64,000 nt of DNA from assembly GCA_021927905.1 (NCBI GenBank), contig BLLK01000027.1:744001-808000 (forward strand). Direction: 5' to 3'. Shown in pieces: positions 59,530-64,000 of the stretch. Numbering within the stretch: the first letter of the stretch is position 1; every line of letters starts with the position of its first letter. This stretch comes from Chaetoceros tenuissimus (Eukaryota; Bacillariophyta; Thalassiosirophyceae; Chaetocerotales; Chaetocerotaceae). Under the pieces are notes generated by a model, which had not been told where the DNA came from, did not search any database, and saw nothing but the letters and a program-made list of their open reading frames with translations. The position numbers and the translations under genes were made by a program.

Positions 59530-61458
59530 TCATTGATGTATGAAGAATGCCTGCCCTGTCCAGACGCGAACATGGGACGGTACTCTTTTCGAAAAAACAA
59601 ACTTCCATATCATCGCTATTACTATCACTGTTGCAAGGATCTCCGCAAGATGAAAGATTTTATTTGTATTCTTTGACATTTGTGGAAGTAATTGTAATAA
59701 AATATGGCAGACTGGCTTGAGAATGGCCAGCATAGTGACTACAACTAATATTTCAAATGGTAGCTGGAGATCGTTCAAGAATTGGTCGAACCTGCTAAGT
59801 TGTGACTGTTGGGTTCTAGATCGTGCTTGCACCTCTTCTTTTGAACTACTTGGTTCTAATGACTTTTCTTCATCATTTTTTGTATACAATGAATCAGTTG
59901 CTTTCTTCAACAATTGACTGACTTCTGTAGACTCCTCCTCTTGAATAGAATCATTACTCTCTGTTGTTCCAAAGTCTTTTTCCAGCAATATGATTGAATA
60001 TGTGCTACCGAATATGGCTACTGCTAAGGTGACAAATAAAAGCCACTTCGTCATACCTGTGCACTTTCCATATGTAAACAAATCGACTCCCAGCATATTT
60101 GCAATCACTTTCAGTATACATAGCTCCATTACAAAATAAGCAAGAAATGTAAAGAAAGGCTTCACATGGTCCAGTGATGAATACAAGCGACTGTCATTTT
60201 TTCGAGACATGCGATATATCGCCACTAGAGCAGCACTCTGTACCATGGCTGCCTTTATTGCAGCTGCGATGATCACATTTCCTTTGTGGAGACTACTAAG
60301 CTCATTGAATTGAGCAAAATTTGTACCATCCATCACTGTGGCAATTGTCAATGCTAAAAAGTGAAGAGATGCATATGATAATTCCTTTCTTGGCAAAACT
60401 CTCCACATGTTGGACATCCAGTGTGTTCTGTTTTGTATAGGGGCTCCATGTTTGTCTATAAATGTTGATGGGACAAATGCCACTAGTTTGATTGCACCTG
60501 GAACAACGACTTCCGTAATGATATTCAGCATATTCTTTCCAAAGAAGAACAATGCAGCAAAAAATGAAATTACGGCATCAAAGAAAGCTTCACTAGCTTC
60601 TTCTATGAATTTTGACCATTGAGTTGCTGCACCGGCCTCTTCTTCTTCCGCACTTGATCCTTTGATATCCGACATGGATTCTTCCGTTCTACTTTGTTCC
60701 ATCAGCTCAGCAGATTGCTCCTCGTCCTTCTTTGCTTCCTCTTTCTCGGTCTGTGCGAGAGCTTCATACTTTTCTGCATCTGCTGCGTTCTTTAACGTCG
60801 TATCGGCATCTTTCTCAGCTTCTCCTTGCATCGCATCGGCCTCAGCAATCATTCCATTCTCAGTTTCTTTTGTAGCAGCAGCGGTGCCTGCATCGATTAC
60901 GCTTTTTGCAGTCAATTCAGAGGCATGCGATTCAAATCCAATAGCTGCAACACCACCAACTACGTCACATACAATATCCAATAATGGTATAACTTCACAC
61001 ATCCCAGTTACAGCAGCATCACTCTCGGTTTTCCCAATTTCTTCCGCCGCCTCACTTGTTTCAGCAAGGACTTTTTCCATATCTTCCTGATAAATCTTTT
61101 CACTTACAGCGGCATCCTCATAAAGACCGTTTGCTTTCCCTTCTTCTCTAAGGGCTTTCGCTTCATAATACTCTTCTTTCGCAACATCTTGCTCAAAGAT
61201 CGCTTCATCTGCTTTACTCTTTGCTCCTAATGCAACAGCTTCTGCTTCCATAGCTTCACTTTTTTCTGCATCTGCTTTTGCCTTGGCGGCAAAGTCTGTA
61301 GAAATGGCTTCGTCAGATGCTGCACTAGATGATAAAGCATCAGATTTCTCAAGAGATTCTGCCATTTTGACAAGATGATTTGTCATGGACTTTGAGAGAT
61401 ACATCGGTTGTGCATATAATAAAAGGACCGACGCCCGTTGCAGTTGCCGAAATACCAT
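59530..61458 (-). CDS. Ala/Glu-rich coiled-coil protein with several membrane helices, unknown function
   Basis: Single exon, 642 aa from ATG 61458; the frame is open a little further up but only with TTG, and an AG acceptor at 61485-61486 would allow an upstream exon. Residues about 30-290 form a very Ala/Glu/Lys-rich helix-forming region (AKAKADAEKSEAMEAEAVAL, KEEYYEAKALREEGKANGLY), interrupted by one Gly/Ile-rich hydrophobic segment (PLLDIVCDVVGGVAAIG). The second half carries about seven hydrophobic segments, for example FFDAVISFFAALFFFGKNML, WLLFVTLAVAIFGSTYSIIL and ILVVVTMLAILKPVCHILLQ, separated by an acidic/Ser-rich loop. No family recognised. The architecture suggests a membrane scaffold with a long cytosolic or lumenal coiled coil. 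Confidence 0.68.
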   Translation of the reverse strand: MVFRQLQRASVLLLYAQPMYLSKSMTNHLVKMAESLEKSDALSSSAASDEAISTDFAAKAKADAEKSEAMEAEAVALGAKSKADEAIFEQDVAKEEYYEAKALREEGKANGLYEDAAVSEKIYQEDMEKVLAETSEAAEEIGKTESDAAVTGMCEVIPLLDIVCDVVGGVAAIGFESHASELTAKSVIDAGTAAATKETENGMIAEADAMQGEAEKDADTTLKNAADAEKYEALAQTEKEEAKKDEEQSAELMEQSRTEESMSDIKGSSAEEEEAGAATQWSKFIEEASEAFFDAVISFFAALFFFGKNMLNIITEVVVPGAIKLVAFVPSTFIDKHGAPIQNRTHWMSNMWRVLPRKELSYASLHFLALTIATVMDGTNFAQFNELSSLHKGNVIIAAAIKAAMVQSAALVAIYRMSRKNDSRLYSSLDHVKPFFTFLAYFVMELCILKVIANMLGVDLFTYGKCTGMTKWLLFVTLAVAIFGSTYSIILLEKDFGTTESNDSIQEEESTEVSQLLKKATDSLYTKNDEEKSLEPSSSKEEVQARSRTQQSQLSRFDQFLNDLQLPFEILVVVTMLAILKPVCHILLQLLPQMSKNTNKIFHLAEILATVIVIAMIWKFVFSKRVPSHVRVWTGQAFFIHQ

Positions 61459-61847
61459 GTTCAAAGTTGCTTCAATCAATTCTGTAACCTTAGGTTCTAC
61501 ACTCTCGGCAGCTGGAATTTATGAACTTTGTTCTATCATGAAGTCAGAGCTTAGGTCGTTTCAGTAATTTGTAGGCAGAGAAGCATCTGTGCTCTTTGAC
61601 CTTTTGACCTTTTGCTCTTTTTTATTTTGATAGAAAGAATTCTTGTATCCTTAGCTGAAACGGTCAAAAACTGTAAAATTAAGGTCATGTTTCTATTTTT
61701 CCGACGGAGGACAGACGAGGGCACCTTTTTCACTTTCACTCTTTTGCTGATGACTGATGACAGAGTGAACAGTGTTTTCGTCTATCCCATCTGTATTTCT
61801 TAACATTTTCTCTTCAATACCGTCGTTCAAACTAATACCTACCAGCT
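61459..61847. other. Divergent intergenic region, no gene seen
   Basis: Upstream of both the coiled-coil membrane protein (-) and the nitroreductase (+). Nothing recognised other than the possible splice acceptor mentioned for the minus-strand gene. Confidence 0.4.
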
Positions 61848-62677
61848 ATGAGTGCTACAAAAGCAGGAGTAGATGCTTTTCGTGCTGTTGCAAAAGCGCG
61901 CCATTCATGCCGCCGATTCCAGCCAGGAAAACCACTTGCCCCTGCAGTTCTAAAAGACATTGTTGAGACTTCATTGGTATGTATATTTACATTGATTTCC
62001 CTTGAAATAATATAATGGCATTACTCTCATCTTTCGTGCAGACGTCGCCATCCGGATTCAACCTTCAACCGACAAATGTAATTCTAGTTCAAAATCAAAG
62101 GATAAAAGAAAAGCTCGCTGAGTCAGCAATGCTTGGACCTGGAAATATATTTAGAACAAAAGATGCATCAGTAGTAGCGGTATTTTTGGCTGATTTAGAA
62201 CCCCATAAACGAATCGATCGTATCATGAAATTAGAAAGTGAATCTGGAGTTCGAACAAAACAATATCTTGCAACATTACCCGTTGTATCATCATTTTTAA
62301 TGGGTCAGGGTAAAGTTGCAACGCTTTTGAAACAAGTTGCTACTGATATTATGTCCCCTGCGCAGCCAATGCCTACAATTGATTCAATACAAGCATGGTC
62401 ATATAAAAATACAAGTTTAATGGCACAGACATTTGTGCTATCTGCCACCAGTCACGGTTTACAAACTTGTCTCATGGAGGGTTACGATACACGACGAGCA
62501 AAGGAAGTATTGAAAATTCCAGACAGATATGATATTCCATTAATGTGCGGTGTAGGGTTTGAATATGAAGGGGAAGATCAGGAAGAATGCCTGCGGACTC
62601 CAAGATTAAATGCGAATGAAGTATTTTTCAGTGACTGTTTTGGACAAGAATTGGACGTGGATCAGAGTTCAAAGTAA
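61848..62677 (+). CDS. Nitroreductase family FMN oxidoreductase
   Basis: FMN-dependent NAD(P)H oxidoreductase of the nitroreductase fold. Two exons, 61848-61976 and 62042-62677 (65-nt intron, donor GTATGT, phase 0), about 254 aa. Exon 1 ends in the FMN-binding start ARHSCRRFQPGKPLAPAVLK (Arg pair binding the FMN phosphate), and the junction gives VETSL|TSPSGFNLQPTNVILVQ, the conserved SxxNxQPW-like segment. The C-terminal part has SLMAQTFVLSATSHGLQTCL, MEGYDTRRAKEVLKIPDRYD and IPLMCGVGFE, matching the dimer-interface and FMN-contact regions. No targeting signal is seen, so it is probably cytosolic. The substrate is unknown; quinones or nitroaromatics are usual for the family. Confidence 0.9.
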
Positions 62678-63016
62678 GGAATTTGGATTTTATAGAAAAA
62701 CTTATTAATTTGATTGTAGTAATTATTAATTTTTTCGTATTTTTCTTTGTACCATACCTAGCTAGTACCATCTCTGATAGTTAGCATTATTTTGAAGTTT
62801 TTTATCACCTGAAGCATATAACGTCGCCGTTAAACTTAAATTTTGACACTGGACAAAAATGAGGCAAAAGGTTGTGCGACGACCGACGAGAGATGATGCG
62901 AAAGATCTTTCGTACCTTACTCAATTCAATTCAATCGCCCACCTCTTATATTTTCCCAGCAAGAAATCAGTTACCAGTACAGTTGCAATACAAACCTTGG
63001 ATCGCTTATCCAGACA
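62678..63016. other. Intergenic region, no gene seen
   Basis: Spacer between nitroreductase and the last gene. AT-rich, no element recognised. Confidence 0.4.
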
Positions 63017-64000
63017 ATGACCACATCAGCTGAGGACTTGTCTGATGATATTTGGATCAAGATCTTTCAATACACCCATCATAACATTATCGGTGATAAA
63101 AGTGTAGAGGATCCTGCGTCCATTTCTAGATTGTTTGCAGTTGCACCCTATGTTTCCAAGCAACTTCATAGAATCTGTAACTCCTACGCTAAAATTATTT
63201 CTTTCCAAGTTGAGCATGGGACAATTGGCAATTTGAGCTCGTTGCCGTTAATTGAGTGGATGTGCAAATGTCAAGTTAAGATATGCTCATTTAATGCAAC
63301 TTCTTACCATGATATCAATTCACTATGGCTAAGAATAATTGTACACATGCTAATCTGCTGTGATACAACTGATCTGAAATCTTTTACTCTAAAATGTAGC
63401 TTCAGTCTTGAAGGTTCGGATAAGTTGGGCACATTACAAGATGCTGAGTTAGCTGGTATATCTCTAGAATCCATGCATCTAAGTGATTTTATGGATGAGC
63501 TTGAACATCAAGCTTTATTAGCAAATACATTGGGAGAACAGGCTCCTAACTTAGAGAGTTTATCTTTGATAGTCCAGGACAACACATTCCATACATTGTA
63601 TTTAGGAAAATTCCAGTCATCGTTGAAAGAATTGGAACTATTTGCATATGAAGGAGAGTTTGATAGTTTTCATTACAGCGAACATCACAATGTAAAAGAT
63701 ATGATTGAAAATATGACAGCACTGACAAAATTGACATTGACGGGTGAGTTTAGAGGCTCAATGACAATCAATTCTGAATCATTGGAAGAGATCAACATAC
63801 GGGGAATGTCAAAGCATAGTGATTTCGTTGTCGAGAGTTGTGTATGTCCAAAACTTAAATTATTTGCATGTGCGTGGGACAATGAACATTCTGTAATAAT
63901 AGGACTAGAAGCAGTAAATCCCCTGGATGACTTTGATCTAGAATTTGAAGATGATGTTGCGGATATTGTAGTGGGGACGAAGGCATTTCATGGTCTAGAT
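63017..64000 (+). CDS. F-box/LRR-like protein, 3' end beyond window
   Basis: An open frame of 328 codons from ATG 63017 that reaches the window end without a stop. The N-terminus TSAEDLSDDIWIKIFQYTHH resembles an F-box start (L-x2-(D/E)-(L/I)-W-x2-IF), and VAPYVSKQLHRICNSYAKII would be its second half. The rest has irregular Leu-rich units (LSSLPLIEWM, LESMHLSDFMDELEH, LESLSLIVQD, LKELELFAYE, LTKLTLTGEF, LEEINIRGM) like the degenerate LRRs of F-box proteins. It could be the substrate-recognition subunit of an SCF ubiquitin ligase; this is inference, as the F-box is weak. The protein is incomplete here. Confidence 0.65.
   Translation, partial: MTTSAEDLSDDIWIKIFQYTHHNIIGDKSVEDPASISRLFAVAPYVSKQLHRICNSYAKIISFQVEHGTIGNLSSLPLIEWMCKCQVKICSFNATSYHDINSLWLRIIVHMLICCDTTDLKSFTLKCSFSLEGSDKLGTLQDAELAGISLESMHLSDFMDELEHQALLANTLGEQAPNLESLSLIVQDNTFHTLYLGKFQSSLKELELFAYEGEFDSFHYSEHHNVKDMIENMTALTKLTLTGEFRGSMTINSESLEEINIRGMSKHSDFVVESCVCPKLKLFACAWDNEHSVIIGLEAVNPLDDFDLEFEDDVADIVVGTKAFHGLD

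Overview
The window is nuclear DNA of a photosynthetic stramenopile, most likely a centric diatom. The reasons are: AT-rich, compact genes with few and short introns (about 40-105 nt, GT..AG); several proteins that start with a signal peptide ending in the diatom plastid motif (ASAFAP in the fibrillin at 30197-30925, AAAFAP in the carbonic anhydrase at 44832-46652, and weaker F(+1) versions in others); an LCIB-type (theta) carbonic anhydrase; and a dynein-assembly factor (DNAAF11), which fits a lineage with flagellated sperm. The low GC content would suit a Chaetoceros-like species, but that is only an impression. I recognised no transposon, virus-derived element or CRISPR array.

Layout. 0-12 kb: CLC anion channel (-), mitochondrial ATP synthase OSCP subunit (+), a long class-3 lipase (+), a peroxiredoxin-like protein with an in-frame TGA at the redox-active Cys position (probable selenoprotein, +), a thylakoid-lumen protein of unknown function (-), a plastid DUF3067 protein (+) and a plastid FNR-like flavoprotein (-). 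12-22 kb: FAD monooxygenase (-), the rRNA methyltransferase EMG1 (+), a CFP1-like zinc-finger nuclear protein (+), a prolyl-4-hydroxylase/ankyrin fusion (-) and an EF-hand protein (-). 22-28 kb: a possible small ciliary protein (-), then a tandem MYND-finger family in different states of decay and a secreted Cys-rich protein. 28-44 kb: a two-domain EYGxGES protein (-), fibrillin (-), a disordered unknown protein (+), DEAD-box helicase (-), eIF4G (+), the complex I assembly methyltransferase NDUFAF7 (-), sedoheptulose bisphosphatase (+), a tail-anchored protein (-) and tRNA-Ala(TGC) (-). 44-54 kb: a tandem-duplicated theta carbonic anhydrase with three CRE-like boxes in its promoter, RAD51 (+), an SfsA-family protein (-), a PsbP-domain protein (+), a DUF599 membrane protein (+) and DNAAF11 (+). 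54-64 kb: a USP-type deubiquitinase (-), an OSCA/TMEM63-type channel (-), an Ala-rich coiled-coil membrane protein (-), a nitroreductase (+) and an F-box/LRR-like gene cut by the window end (+).

The genes form no operon or single pathway; it is an ordinary gene-dense nuclear region. The strongest points for follow-up are the UxxC selenoprotein, the theta carbonic anhydrase (two catalytic domains, a 122-bp perfectly identical internal repeat, and a promoter carrying the element set known from CO2-responsive diatom carbonic anhydrase genes), and the MYND gene cluster. All gene models come from reading the sequence by eye; intron borders were chosen by splice signals, reading frame and family similarity.
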